A model generated the notes under the pieces. That model did no database searches and was not told the DNA's origin. It saw only the letters and a program-made list of their open reading frames with translations. Shown here one piece after another: positions 1-9,137 of a DNA stretch of 64,000 nucleotides. A program made the position numbers and the translations under genes. Source of the DNA: Bradyrhizobium sp. JYMT SZCCT0428 (GTDB taxonomy: Bacteria > Pseudomonadota > Alphaproteobacteria > Rhizobiales > Xanthobacteraceae); the NCBI RefSeq assembly GCF_018131075.1, contig NZ_JAFCLS010000007.1, positions 1-64,000 of the forward strand, written 5' to 3'. Position 1 is the first letter of the stretch, and every line of letters starts with the position of its first letter.

Positions 1-459
1 TCGTGTGCAGCCTACTTAGTGCAAACCGCACACGGGACCGCGGGTGCAGCGCGCACCCGGTCTTCCCTGCGCCCTCTTACGAGAGGCGGGAAGTTTCTGG
101 CAAAGCTCGGGCTTATCAGGCCGCGAGAATGCGAAGGCGTGTCGCCTCGGCCCGAATGGGCGGTTGCGCATGCAAAGCCGGTATCCCATAGCCGCCGATG
201 CACATGTTGTATGGGGCGATGCCGAGGTTGGATTTGGCTGGAACTTCAATCCCTCTCACAATCAAGATGGAGGGCGTCACCTGTACGCGATGCGCGCCAG
301 GCCGGGATGAAGACTGAAACGACGTCGTTGCGAAAACGGACCGCTTTGGAACACCCTCCCCTACAAAAAGTTTGCAACGCGGCATCTAGATCGCGCCGTT
401 TGGTTGCGCTATCACTAATCCAACCGGTCAAAACCCCGGCAAAATTCAGGGAGAACAAC
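1..459. other. Non-coding leader region
   Basis: A reading frame runs open from near base 19 into the binding-protein gene. The segment before 460 has no signal peptide, no recognisable domain and no ribosome site, so I treat it as non-coding. A few small hairpins can be drawn, for example arms around 43-62. The end of whatever gene lies upstream is not visible. Nothing else is recognisable. Confidence 0.5.
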
Positions 460-1845
460 GTGAGATTCAAGGGAATTGGTGCAGTTTCACTCGCGGTCGC
501 GGCTGTCGGGCTGTTTTACGCCACAGCGCCTGCGATGGCCCAGCAAAAAACCATTACCGTCTGGTTCGGCAAGGGCTTCTACAAGTCCGAGGACGACGCG
601 CTGCTCGAGGCGATCAAGAAGTTCGAGGCCAAGACCGGCATCAAGGTTGAACTGTCGCAATACGCCATTCAGGACATGATTCCGAAGACGGTGGCGGCTC
701 TGGATTCCGGCACCGTGCCTGACGTCGCCTATTCCGACAGCTACGACGTGCAGGCGCAGGGCAAATGGGCCTATGAGGGCAAGCTCGAGGACCTCGGCGA
801 CATTCTGCTGCCGATGAAGTCGGCGTTCGCGCCGAACACGCTGGAGACCGCGCTGCTCTACAACGACGTGGCCAAGAAGAAGGCCTATTACGGCTATCCG
901 CTGAAGCAGCAGAGCATGCACGTCCAGATCTGGAGCGACATGCTGGAGCAGGCCGGCTTCAAGCAAAGCGACATCCCGACCAAGTGGGAAGATTACTGGT
1001 CGTTCTGGTGCGACAAGGTGCAGCCCGCCATCCGCAAGGCCACCGGCCAGCGCATCTATGCCGTCGGCCAGCCGATGGGCGTGGAATCCACCGACTCGTT
1101 CCAGTCGTTCTACACCTTCATGGACGCCCACAACGTCAAGCTGGTCGATGACGACGGCAAGCTTCTGGTCGACGACCCGAAGGTGCGCGAAAACCTGATC
1201 AAGGCGCTGAAGGACTACACCGACACCTATACCAGGGGCTGCTCGCCGCCCTCCTCCACCACCTGGAAGGATCCGGACAACAACGTCGCGTTCCACAACA
1301 AGACCATCGTGATGACGCACAACTTCACGATCTCGATCGCGGCAAAATGGCTCGACGACGCCAACAACCCGGCGCTGACGCCGGAACAGCGGGCGCTCGG
1401 CAAGAAGAACTACGACGAGACCATCATCACGGCCTCGTTCCCCAACAAGCCGGACGGCACGCCGATCAAGTACCGCTCCGACGTCAAGACCGGGCTGATG
1501 TTCACCGCGGCCAAGAACAAGGCCGAGGGCAAGGAGTTCATCAAGTTCCTGCTGCAGGAGGAAAACCTTCGGCCCTATATCGAAGGCGCGCTCGGCCGCT
1601 GGTTCCCGGTGACGACCGCAAGCCAGCAGAGCCCGTTCTGGCAGGCTGACCGGCATCGCAAAGCCGTCTACACTCAGTTCACCGGCGGCACCACGCCGTT
1701 CGACTTCACCAAGAACTGGAAGTTCACGATCCTGAACAACGAGAACGTCTGGGCCAAGGCGATGAACCGGGTGGTGAGCGAGAAGGTTCCGGTCGACAAG
1801 GCCGTCGACGAACTGATCGCCCGCCTCAAGCAAATCGCGGGTTAA
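460..1845 (+). CDS. Sugar ABC transporter substrate-binding protein (extracellular family 1)
   Basis: Periplasmic binding protein of 461 residues that should capture a sugar, oligosaccharide or polyol and deliver it to the two permeases downstream. The GTG start at 460 follows an AGGGAGA ribosome site. It gives a clean signal peptide (basic RFKG, hydrophobic core, AMAQ cleavage near residue 27) and then the typical mature start QQKTITVWFGKG. The body has the family-1 pattern of YPLKQQSMHVQIW, a Trp-rich central section and a C-terminal GRWFPV segment. Neighbours are two MalF/MalG-type permeases, so this is a CUT1 importer. No ATPase gene is in view; it may lie upstream or be shared. The substrate cannot be told from sequence. 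Confidence 0.9.
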   Translation: MRFKGIGAVSLAVAAVGLFYATAPAMAQQKTITVWFGKGFYKSEDDALLEAIKKFEAKTGIKVELSQYAIQDMIPKTVAALDSGTVPDVAYSDSYDVQAQGKWAYEGKLEDLGDILLPMKSAFAPNTLETALLYNDVAKKKAYYGYPLKQQSMHVQIWSDMLEQAGFKQSDIPTKWEDYWSFWCDKVQPAIRKATGQRIYAVGQPMGVESTDSFQSFYTFMDAHNVKLVDDDGKLLVDDPKVRENLIKALKDYTDTYTRGCSPPSSTTWKDPDNNVAFHNKTIVMTHNFTISIAAKWLDDANNPALTPEQRALGKKNYDETIITASFPNKPDGTPIKYRSDVKTGLMFTAAKNKAEGKEFIKFLLQEENLRPYIEGALGRWFPVTTASQQSPFWQADRHRKAVYTQFTGGTTPFDFTKNWKFTILNNENVWAKAMNRVVSEKVPVDKAVDELIARLKQIAG

Positions 1846-1875
1846 AGAGCAAACGATGCCGGCCGCCGCGGAAGT

Positions 1876-1996
1876 GTCGTCCCTGCGAACGCAGGGACCC
1901 ATAAGCCGCGGCGGTCATTTTGGATCAAGCTGGTCGATGGCCTTCGTTCAACCACGAAAGCCTGTGGTTATGGGTCCCTGCGTTCGCAGGGACGAC
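1876..1996. repeat. Large palindromic intergenic element (28-bp arms)
   Basis: The 28 bases at 1876-1903 are the exact reverse complement of 1969-1996, with about 65 bases between. Each arm also contains its own small palindrome (CCCTGCGNNCGCAGGG). It sits between the binding-protein gene and the first permease gene, like the REP element between malE and malF of enterobacteria. By analogy it may stabilise the upstream mRNA. That role is inference. Confidence 0.85.
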
Positions 1997-2018
1997 GACG
2001 TAGATTAGAGCAAGAGCA

Positions 2019-2891
2019 ATGGCGATTACGATCTCGGGCGATCAGGCGATGCCAGGCCCGCCGCTTTCGGCCCGGCTGACCACCCCGCAAGTCTGGGGCA
2101 TCGTGCTGGTGGCGCCCTACCTGCTGGTGTTTCTGGCCTTCGTGGTCTACCCGGTCGGGTACGGGCTGTGGCTGGCGCGTCATCCGGCGAGCTATGTCGC
2201 GCTCTGGCACGATCCGATCTTCGCGCGCGCCGCGGTCAATACGCTGATCTTTCTCCTGGTCGGCATCAATCTCAAAATGATGATCGCGCTGCTCCTGTCC
2301 GGCTTCTTCGCCCAGCAGCGCCCCTGGATCAAATGGCTGTCGGTGCTGTTCATCCTGCCCTGGGCAGTGCCGTCGATCCCGACCATTCTGTCCGTGCGCT
2401 TCATGTTCAACCCCGAATGGGGCGTGGTCAACACGCTGATCTTCAAGCTCACCGGCGATGACGGCCCGAACTGGCTCAATGACCCCACCGTGGCGCTTTC
2501 CATGGCGATCGGCGTGCACATCTGGAAATCGCTGCCGTTCTGGACGCTGATCCTGATGACCGGGCGGCTCGCGATCTCGCACGATCTTTACGAGGCGGCC
2601 GAAGTCGACGGCGCGAGCCGGACGCAGAAGTTCCGCTTCATCACCTGGCCGTCGATGCAGGCGCTGTATCTGACCTGCACCCTGCTCTCGATGATCTGGA
2701 CGCTGGGCGACTTCAACAGCGTGTATCTGTTGACCGGCGGCGGACCTGCCGATCTCACCCATGTGCTGGCGACCCTTGGGATTCGCTATCTGCGGCTCGA
2801 TCAGCTCAGCCTGGCGATGGCGTCCATTGTCTGCGCGCTGCCGTTCGTGCTGCCGCTGATCTATTTCATGATGAAACGGTTGTCGCGATGA
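2019..2891 (+). CDS. Carbohydrate ABC transporter permease (MalF type)
   Basis: Inner-membrane permease of 290 residues with about six transmembrane helices. The first begins near residue 27 (WGIVLVAPYLLVFLAFVVYP). The EAA loop that docks the ATPase is visible near residues 190-210 (LYEAAEVDGASRTQKF followed by ITWPSM). It partners the next gene and the upstream binding protein in a CUT1 importer. Its stop overlaps the next start by four bases, which indicates translational coupling. The ribosome site is weak (GAG a few bases before ATG). The periplasmic P2-loop insertion of E. coli MalF is absent, as is normal for most CUT1 MalF-type subunits. Confidence 0.92.
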   Translation: MAITISGDQAMPGPPLSARLTTPQVWGIVLVAPYLLVFLAFVVYPVGYGLWLARHPASYVALWHDPIFARAAVNTLIFLLVGINLKMMIALLLSGFFAQQRPWIKWLSVLFILPWAVPSIPTILSVRFMFNPEWGVVNTLIFKLTGDDGPNWLNDPTVALSMAIGVHIWKSLPFWTLILMTGRLAISHDLYEAAEVDGASRTQKFRFITWPSMQALYLTCTLLSMIWTLGDFNSVYLLTGGGPADLTHVLATLGIRYLRLDQLSLAMASIVCALPFVLPLIYFMMKRLSR

Positions 2892-3739
2892 AACTGCCAA
2901 CGCTACGCGAAGTCGGCGTCGAAGCCCGCCTCCTCCTGATCGGGATTCCCGTGTTCCTCTGGACCATGATCCCGATCTACCACATGTTCCTGTTCGCGAT
3001 TTCACCGAAGGAGGATGCGTTCTCCGGAAAGCTCTGGCCGACGCATCCGACGCTGAACAATTTCCGCATCGTGTTCCATCAGGAGCATTACTTCCTGCGC
3101 GATTTCTGGATCCAGTTCTGGAATTCGATCGTGATTGCGCTCGCGGCCGGCGCGCTGACGCTGCTGATCGCGACCGCAGCGGCGTTTGCGATCTCGCGGC
3201 TCAAGGTGCCCGGCGGGCGGTGGGTGATGAATCTGGCGCTGTTCACCTATTTCATCCCGGCGGCGTTCCTCGCCGTGCCGATGTACCGGACGATGGGCAA
3301 TTACGGCCTGCTCAACAATCACTGGTCGCTGATTCTGGCGATGGTGACGATCGCCTCTCCCTACGCGATCTGGGTGCTGAAGCAGGCCTCCGACAAGCTG
3401 CCGGTCGAACTCGACGAGGCCGCCGTCATGGACGGCGCGACCATTCCGCAGCTGTTCAGGCTGGTCTATGTGCCGCTGATGATGCCGTCGCTGGTGGCGA
3501 TCGGCACCTACGCGATCCTGCTCGCCTGGAACGAATATCTCTACGCGTTCCTGCTGCTCTCCAAGGACACCGAAATTACGCTGCCCGTGGCGCTCGGCAA
3601 CTTCCTTGCCGCCGATGATTCGCCCTGGGAATTGCTGATGACCACCGGCTTCATCTACGCGCTGCCGCCGGCCGCGATCTATTACGCGTTCAAGCGGTAT
3701 ATGGTGGGCGGGCTGACCGCGGGTGCGGTGAAGTCATAA
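2888..3739 (+). CDS. Carbohydrate ABC transporter permease (MalG type)
   Basis: Second permease of the sugar importer, 283 residues with six predicted membrane helices. It has the typical MalG opening (a long first helix, then FAISPKEDAF and LWPTHPTLNNF) and an EAA loop (DEAAVMDGATIPQLFRLVYV) around residue 175-200. The ATG at 2888 overlaps the previous stop as ATGA. The gene ends tail-to-tail with potI, overlapping it by six bases. No ATP-binding subunit follows. Confidence 0.92.
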   Translation: MKLPTLREVGVEARLLLIGIPVFLWTMIPIYHMFLFAISPKEDAFSGKLWPTHPTLNNFRIVFHQEHYFLRDFWIQFWNSIVIALAAGALTLLIATAAAFAISRLKVPGGRWVMNLALFTYFIPAAFLAVPMYRTMGNYGLLNNHWSLILAMVTIASPYAIWVLKQASDKLPVELDEAAVMDGATIPQLFRLVYVPLMMPSLVAIGTYAILLAWNEYLYAFLLLSKDTEITLPVALGNFLAADDSPWELLMTTGFIYALPPAAIYYAFKRYMVGGLTAGAVKS

Positions 3740-4549
3740 CGGCGCGGCGCTCTCGCCTCGTAAACTCGAAAGCTTCGAGGCGAACGAGGCAATCACGATC
3801 ACGACCGCGATCAGCGCGATCACCATCGTGCAGATCGCGTTGATCTGCGGCTTCACCCCGAGCCGCACCTCGGAATAGATCCGGATCGGCAATGTCGCCG
3901 AACCCGGGCCGGTCGTAAAACTCGCGATCACGACGTCGTCGAGCGACAGCGTGAACGCCAGCATCCAGCCGGCCACGATCGCCGGGACGATCAGCGGCAG
4001 CGTCACGGACAAAAACGCCTTCACCGGATCGCAGCCGAGATCCATCGCGGCTTCCTCGAGGCTGCGGTCGATGGAGGCGAGGCGCGACTGCACCACGACG
4101 GTGACGAAGCACATCGTCAGCGTGGTGTGCGCGATCGTCACCGTCCAGAAGCCGCGCTCGGCATTGAGCGCCACGAACAGCAGCAACAGCGACAGGCCGG
4201 AGATCACCTCCGGCATCACCAGCGGCGCATAGAGCATGCCCGAGAACAGCGAGCGGCCTTTGAAGCGCTCGCCGCGCGCCAGACCGATCGCCGCGAGCGT
4301 GCCGAGCAGGGTTGCGACCGTCGCCGACACCGCGGCGACGCGCAGGCTCATCCAGGCCGCATCCAGCATGGCGCGGTCGTTGAAAAACTCAGTGTACCAG
4401 CGCAGCGACCAGCCGCCCCACACCGTCACCAGCCGCGAGGCGTTGAACGAGTAGATGACGAGAATGACGATCGGCAGATACAAGAACGCCAGGCCCAGCG
4501 CCAGCGAGGTGATGTTGAACGGCGAAATCCGGTTCACCGGGCGCGCCAT
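3734..4549 (-). CDS. potI: Polyamine-type ABC transporter permease PotI
   Basis: Inner-membrane permease of 271 residues, similar to PotI of the putrescine importer PotFGHI. About six membrane helices are seen, with the EAA loop SLEEAAMDLGCDPVKAFLSVTLP and the Pot-family C-terminal motif LSLDDVVIASF. It is the last gene of a potG-potH-potI operon. The potH stop and potI start share one base (TGATG), so the two are probably translated as a unit. Polyamine specificity rests on family resemblance only; related systems carry other small cations or opines. Confidence 0.88.
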   Translation of the reverse strand: MARPVNRISPFNITSLALGLAFLYLPIVILVIYSFNASRLVTVWGGWSLRWYTEFFNDRAMLDAAWMSLRVAAVSATVATLLGTLAAIGLARGERFKGRSLFSGMLYAPLVMPEVISGLSLLLLFVALNAERGFWTVTIAHTTLTMCFVTVVVQSRLASIDRSLEEAAMDLGCDPVKAFLSVTLPLIVPAIVAGWMLAFTLSLDDVVIASFTTGPGSATLPIRIYSEVRLGVKPQINAICTMVIALIAVVIVIASFASKLSSLRGESAAPL

Positions 4550-5463
4550 CAGCTCCCTCCCCGCAGCGTGCGGCGCTGCAGCCGGTCATAGAGCAGCAGC
4601 GGCGGTATCAACAGCAGCAGCAGCACGACGGCGGCAGCGGAAGCAACCGGCCAGTCCTTGTTGGTAAAGAATTCGAGCCATAGCGTCTGCCCGATCATCA
4701 TCGAACCCGAACCGGCCAAGAGATCGGGGATCACGAATTCGCCGACGATCGGGATGAAGCACAGCAGCGCGCCGGCGCCGACGCCCGGCAGCGACAGCGG
4801 AAACGTCACCAGCCAGAACGCGCGTCCCGGCGAGGCGCCGAGATCGGAGGCCGCTTCGATCAGCGCCCCGTCCATTTTGGCGAGCGTGGCGTACAAGGGC
4901 AGGATCATGAACGGCAGATACGAATAGACGATGCCGATATACATCGCGGTGTCGGTCGACAGCCACACCACGGGCGTCGAGACGATATGCAGCGCCAGCA
5001 GCACCTTATTGAGCAGGCCGTCATGCTGCAGGATGTTGATCCAGGCATAGATCCGGATCAGGAAAGAGGTCCAGAACGGCACGATGACCAGCATCATCGC
5101 GATCGGTTGCCAGCGCTGCGGCAGCCGCGCCATGCCGTAGGCGATCGGGTAGCCGATCAGCAGCAGGATCGCCGTCGAGGTCACCGCAACGAAGATGCTG
5201 CGCAAGTACGAGGAGATGTAGAGACTGTCCGAGACCAGCAGTTTGAAATTGTCCAGCGACAGTTCCGCCAACGCCGCCTTGCTCGCAGCCCATCCCGCGG
5301 TGAGGTCGAACAGCGGCACGTAGGGCGGCTGTGCGATCGCGGTCTGCGACAGGCTTATTTTGAGCACGAAACCGAACGGCACCAGGAAGAACAGCGCCAT
5401 CCACAGATAGGGCGCGATCGCAGCCAGCCGCGCCGGGCGGGCGAAGATGCTGCGCGCGCTCAT
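4549..5463 (-). CDS. potH: Polyamine-type ABC transporter permease PotH
   Basis: Permease of 304 residues with six membrane helices and a long periplasmic loop after the first helix, as in PotH. The EAA loop is LIEAASDLGASPGRAFWLVTFPLSLPG, and the C-terminal half has the family's PIVGEFVIPDLLAGSG. The start overlaps the potG stop as ATGA. It forms the membrane channel together with PotI. Confidence 0.88.
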   Translation of the reverse strand: MSARSIFARPARLAAIAPYLWMALFFLVPFGFVLKISLSQTAIAQPPYVPLFDLTAGWAASKAALAELSLDNFKLLVSDSLYISSYLRSIFVAVTSTAILLLIGYPIAYGMARLPQRWQPIAMMLVIVPFWTSFLIRIYAWINILQHDGLLNKVLLALHIVSTPVVWLSTDTAMYIGIVYSYLPFMILPLYATLAKMDGALIEAASDLGASPGRAFWLVTFPLSLPGVGAGALLCFIPIVGEFVIPDLLAGSGSMMIGQTLWLEFFTNKDWPVASAAAVVLLLLLIPPLLLYDRLQRRTLRGGS

Positions 5464-6680
5464 TGTTCCAGCACCATGCAGTCGTCAGGCGTGAACCAGG
5501 CCACCACGCGCTGGCCCGCGAGATAGGCATCCATGTCGAGCCGCGCGGTGTTGGCCATCGATGCGCGCACCACCGCGCCGGATTCCAGCTTGACCTTGTA
5601 GGCGGTGAGCCCGCCGAGATAGCTGACATCGGTCACCACGCCCTCGAGCCGGTTGATCGCGTGCGAATTGGCCGCATCCGACACCGGTGCGCGGCGCGAC
5701 AGCTTGACCTTCTCGGGGCGGATCGCGACACAGACCGTGGCCTTGGTGACCCGCTGGCGCGGCTCGGTGACCGCAAGCGTGACACCCTCCCTGGTCGTGA
5801 CCAGCAGCCGGTTATTTTCGCGCCAGCCAACCTCGCCGTCGAACAGATTGACGTCGCCGATGAACTCGGCGACCCAGCGCGAATGCGGTGCCTCGTAGAG
5901 TTCGCGCGGGGTGGCGACCTGTTCGAGGCGGCCAGCATCCATCACGCCGATCCGGCTCGCCATCGTCATCGCCTCTTCCTGGTCGTGGGTGACGATGATG
6001 AAGGTCATGCCGAGCCGGCGCTGCAGGTCCATCAATTCGAGCTGCGTGCTCTCGCGCAGCTTCTTGTCCAGCGCCGCCAGCGGCTCGTCGAGCAACAGCA
6101 CCTGCGGGCGGCGGGCCAGCGAGCGCGCCAGCGCCACGCGCTGCTTCTGGCCGCCGGAGAGCTGATCGGGCTTGCGCTTCTCCATGCCTTCGAGCTTGAC
6201 CAGCGCAACCATCTCGGCGACGCGGGTGGCGATCTCTGCGCGCGCCATCCCGGCGCGCTTCAGACCGAACGCGATATTGTCCTTCACCGACAGATGCGGA
6301 AACAGCGCGTAGTTCTGAAACATCATGTTGACCGGGCGCAGATGTGGCGGCACCTGCGCGATGTCCTTGGCCCCAAGCAGGATGCGGCCCTCGTCCGGCG
6401 TCTCGAAACCGGCGAGCATGCGCAGCAGCGTGGTCTTGCCACAGCCGCTCGGACCCAACAGCGCAAAAAATTCCCCGGCGCGGATATCGAGCGACAGCCG
6501 GTCCACCGCGCGGAAACTGCCGAACGTCTTGCCAACCCCCTCGATGCGCAGCAGCGGCATGTCGGCGGCCGGTTCGAGCTGCGGCGCCGGGCCTACAGGC
6601 GCTTGAGATGGCGGCTCCGGCTTTGCGGGGCCCGTGACCCCATTGGCCTTCGGCGTAATTTCCGGCGATTCCTCGGTCAT
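5460..6680 (-). CDS. potG: Polyamine-type ABC transporter ATP-binding protein PotG
   Basis: Cytoplasmic ATPase of the operon, 406 residues. Walker A GPSGCGKTT lies near residue 74, the ABC signature LSGGQKQRVALARS near residue 175 and Walker B VLLLDEPLAALD near 195. A C-terminal TOBE-like domain follows (from about residue 280, FIGDVNLFDGEV). The ATG at 6680 follows AGGGG. Upstream in-frame codons lack a ribosome site and were not used. An unusual Pro/Ala-rich stretch of about 40 residues precedes the ATPase domain. The matching binding protein (PotF) is not in the window; the upstream neighbour is divergent and unrelated. Confidence 0.9.
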   Translation of the reverse strand: MTEESPEITPKANGVTGPAKPEPPSQAPVGPAPQLEPAADMPLLRIEGVGKTFGSFRAVDRLSLDIRAGEFFALLGPSGCGKTTLLRMLAGFETPDEGRILLGAKDIAQVPPHLRPVNMMFQNYALFPHLSVKDNIAFGLKRAGMARAEIATRVAEMVALVKLEGMEKRKPDQLSGGQKQRVALARSLARRPQVLLLDEPLAALDKKLRESTQLELMDLQRRLGMTFIIVTHDQEEAMTMASRIGVMDAGRLEQVATPRELYEAPHSRWVAEFIGDVNLFDGEVGWRENNRLLVTTREGVTLAVTEPRQRVTKATVCVAIRPEKVKLSRRAPVSDAANSHAINRLEGVVTDVSYLGGLTAYKVKLESGAVVRASMANTARLDMDAYLAGQRVVAWFTPDDCMVLEQ

Positions 6681-6825
6681 GTCCCCTGCCAGCCCTCGCT
6701 GCCGCACGCTAGCGGCGGATCGGCACCGGCTCAACCGCTTCGCAGCCCACAGTCACAATATTATCGCGGTCAGCGGTCATGTCTCTGCTAGGCTTGGCAC
6801 TCACCGCGCATCGTGGAACGAGAAA

Positions 6826-8139
6826 ATGAACCGGGACCGATATGATCTGCCGCTGACGACGACCTCCGACCGCGCCGCCGCGCATTATCGCGACGGCATG
6901 GACTGCATGTTGTCGGCCTGGCACGGCGCCGAGGATGCCTTCGACCGCGCGATCCGGGAAGACCCCGGTTTCGCGCTGGCGCATATCGCGCGCGCCCGCC
7001 TGCATCAGCTCAATATGCAGGGCAATGAAGCGCGCCGCATGGCCGCCCATGCACGGCAACTCGCCGCCGGCGCCGACGCCCGTGAGCGCCATCATATCGA
7101 TGTCATGGCTGCCGTGATCGAGGGCAAGCCGAAAGTGGCCGTCAGCGGCGCGGAAGCGCATCTTGAGGAATATCCCCGCGATGCGCTGGTGCTGTCGATG
7201 CTGCTCGGCGCCTTCGGGCTCTATGCGTTCTCAGGCCGCCCCGACCACGACGCCGCCAAGCTTGCGGTATGCGAGCGCATCGCCAGGCATTACGGCGAGG
7301 ATTGGTGGTTCCTGAGTTATCTCGGCTGGTCGCATACCGAAGCCGGCAACCTCGTCACCGGCCGCACCTTGAGCGAACGCGCGATGGGATTGCGGGCTGA
7401 AAACGCCAATGCCGCGCACGGCCTGTCGCACGCGATGTTCGAGCAAGGCGACCTGGCGGCGGGCCGCCAGTTTCTTTCCGGGTGGCTCCCCGCGCACGAC
7501 CGCAAGAGCTTTCTGCACGGGCATCTGTGGTGGCACATCTCGCTGACCGCGCTCGACGAAGGCGATCTCGAAGGTGCGCTTGCGATCTACGAACAGCAAA
7601 TCAAGCCGGCCGACCGCCCCTACCCGCCGCTGAATATTTTCACCGACGGCGCTTCGCTGCTGTGGCGGTTGTCGCTCGCCGGCAAATCCGGGCTGGAGCC
7701 GCATTGGCGCGATGTCGCCGCCTATGGCGAAAAATATTTCCCGCAGGCCGGGGCGCATTTCGCCGACGTGCATCATGCGCTGACCGCGGCGGCAATCGGC
7801 GGCGCGGCGCTGGACACGCGGCTGGCGCAGCTGGAAGCCCGTGCCGCCGACGGTAAACTGCCACCGGGCCGCGCGGCCATCGACATGTGCCGCGGCATGC
7901 GCGCCTTCACCGACGGCGATCATGACGGCGCGATCCGCCTGCTTGAACCCGCGATGGCCGAATTGGTGCGGATCGGCGGCAGCCACGCCCAGCGCGAATT
8001 GTGGGAGGACACGCTGATCGTGGCGTATTTGCGCGCTGGACACCGCGAGAAGGCCGCCGGGCTGATCTCCACCCGGCTCGAGCGCCGGCCGTCCGCACGT
8101 GACGCGGCCTGGTCGCGCGAAGTTCAGGCGCAGCGTTGA
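6826..8139 (+). CDS. Tetratricopeptide repeat protein (TTC38-like family)
   Basis: Soluble protein of 437 residues made of degenerate helical TPR-like repeats, with no signal peptide. The opening ([20 protein letters not shown]) and the middle block [19 protein letters not shown] followed by [13 protein letters not shown] resemble the TPR-38 (TTC38) family, which is common in proteobacteria but has no settled function. The ATG at 6826 was chosen because the longer frame adds a low-complexity stretch running back into the potG promoter region. It converges with the cyclase gene and overlaps its end by 16 bases. Confidence 0.8.
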   Translation: MNRDRYDLPLTTTSDRAAAHYRDGMDCMLSAWHGAEDAFDRAIREDPGFALAHIARARLHQLNMQGNEARRMAAHARQLAAGADARERHHIDVMAAVIEGKPKVAVSGAEAHLEEYPRDALVLSMLLGAFGLYAFSGRPDHDAAKLAVCERIARHYGEDWWFLSYLGWSHTEAGNLVTGRTLSERAMGLRAENANAAHGLSHAMFEQGDLAAGRQFLSGWLPAHDRKSFLHGHLWWHISLTALDEGDLEGALAIYEQQIKPADRPYPPLNIFTDGASLLWRLSLAGKSGLEPHWRDVAAYGEKYFPQAGAHFADVHHALTAAAIGGAALDTRLAQLEARAADGKLPPGRAAIDMCRGMRAFTDGDHDGAIRLLEPAMAELVRIGGSHAQRELWEDTLIVAYLRAGHREKAAGLISTRLERRPSARDAAWSREVQAQR

Positions 8140-9137
8140 ACGGCGAACACTTCGATCGCCGCCGCGCGGCCGCGCAACTGGGCATGACCGAGCGGTTCAA
8201 CGAGCGTATTTGAATTGGGCCGGACGCGGCTGAGCAAATCGGCGGAGACCAGCAGTTTGCGGCCGGCCTCCTTGCAATATTCCTGCAGCCGCGCGGTCAC
8301 GTTCACGGTGTCGCCGAAATAGGCCAGCTGACGCCGCGAGCTGCCGCATTCGCTGATCACCACGGGACCGGCATGCAGGCCGGCCCGGAAACCCGGCACC
8401 ATGCCGAACTCTTCCCGGTAGGAATCCGCCTTTCCCGCGATCGTATCCGCGATCGCAAAGAAGCAGTCGATGCAGTTTCCATCCGATTTCTTGCGGTCCA
8501 GCGGCCAGGTGACGATGACCTCGTCGCCGACATAGGCATGGACTTCACCGCCATGCGCGACGATGGCCGCATCGATGTCGTAGAAAAACCGGGTAAGAAG
8601 GCCTTGCACGCGCAGTTCGCCCATCGCCTCGGCGAGCGAGGTGGAGCCCGCGAGGTCGAGGAACATCAGCACGCGCTCTTCCCGCACCGGGCGGCGATAT
8701 CGCCCGAGCGCGACGTTGAGCAGCACCCGGTTGCCGACGAGACGTGTCAGCTCAAAAGCCAGTCCGACAAGCAGGGCTCCGAAAAACGCGGCCACGAAGA
8801 TCTTGGGGAACGTGTCAACCCGCCATGCGGCTTTCCCGTGCCAATAAAGCAGCGGCTCCAGACCCAGAAGAACGGATGCAACAGCGACGGCCATAGTTGC
8901 GGAACGCAGCCCCAGATCCATCAGCAGCGGCCATCTGCTGATCCACTCACTTCGCCGCGAAGCAAAATAGAGATGAGTCGCCCAACCGGCGAGTGCAACG
9001 CCGATGCCGTGGAGGCCGCTTCGCAGATAGTTCGCCACGGTCGCTTCCAGTGGATTGTCCACGAGGTAGCGCAGCGTCATCCCGAACAGTATGCCGAACA
9101 CGGCGATGACCAGAGCCTGAAAAACAGAGCGGTTCAT
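8124..9137 (-). CDS. Membrane-anchored class III adenylate/guanylate cyclase
   Basis: Protein of 337 residues with about four N-terminal membrane helices (residues 1-140) and a C-terminal class III cyclase domain. The metal-binding Asp pair is seen in MFLDLAGST and [10 protein letters not shown]. The catalytic segment [12 protein letters not shown] carries the transition-state Asn and Arg. It should make cAMP or cGMP at the inner membrane. The ATG overlaps the stop of the GlpD-like gene as ATGA, so the two are probably co-translated. Cyclic nucleotide type and input signal are unknown. Confidence 0.87.
   Translation of the reverse strand: MNRSVFQALVIAVFGILFGMTLRYLVDNPLEATVANYLRSGLHGIGVALAGWATHLYFASRRSEWISRWPLLMDLGLRSATMAVAVASVLLGLEPLLYWHGKAAWRVDTFPKIFVAAFFGALLVGLAFELTRLVGNRVLLNVALGRYRRPVREERVLMFLDLAGSTSLAEAMGELRVQGLLTRFFYDIDAAIVAHGGEVHAYVGDEVIVTWPLDRKKSDGNCIDCFFAIADTIAGKADSYREEFGMVPGFRAGLHAGPVVISECGSSRRQLAYFGDTVNVTARLQEYCKEAGRKLLVSADLLSRVRPNSNTLVEPLGHAQLRGRAAAIEVFAVQRCA

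Noticed and set aside
1..459. In-frame upstream extension of the binding protein to base 19
   Set aside because: It would put about 147 odd residues before a clear signal peptide; the GTG at 460 has a good ribosome site.
487..1902. Long open frame antisense to the sugar binding-protein gene
   Set aside because: High-GC codon bias opens the opposite strand. The sense frame has a signal peptide and family motifs, whereas the antisense product is a His/Val/Leu/Arg-rich shadow.
5463..6791. 442-codon frame antisense to potG
   Set aside because: The potG strand carries Walker A, the ABC signature and Walker B; the antisense product has no domain and is Arg/His-rich.
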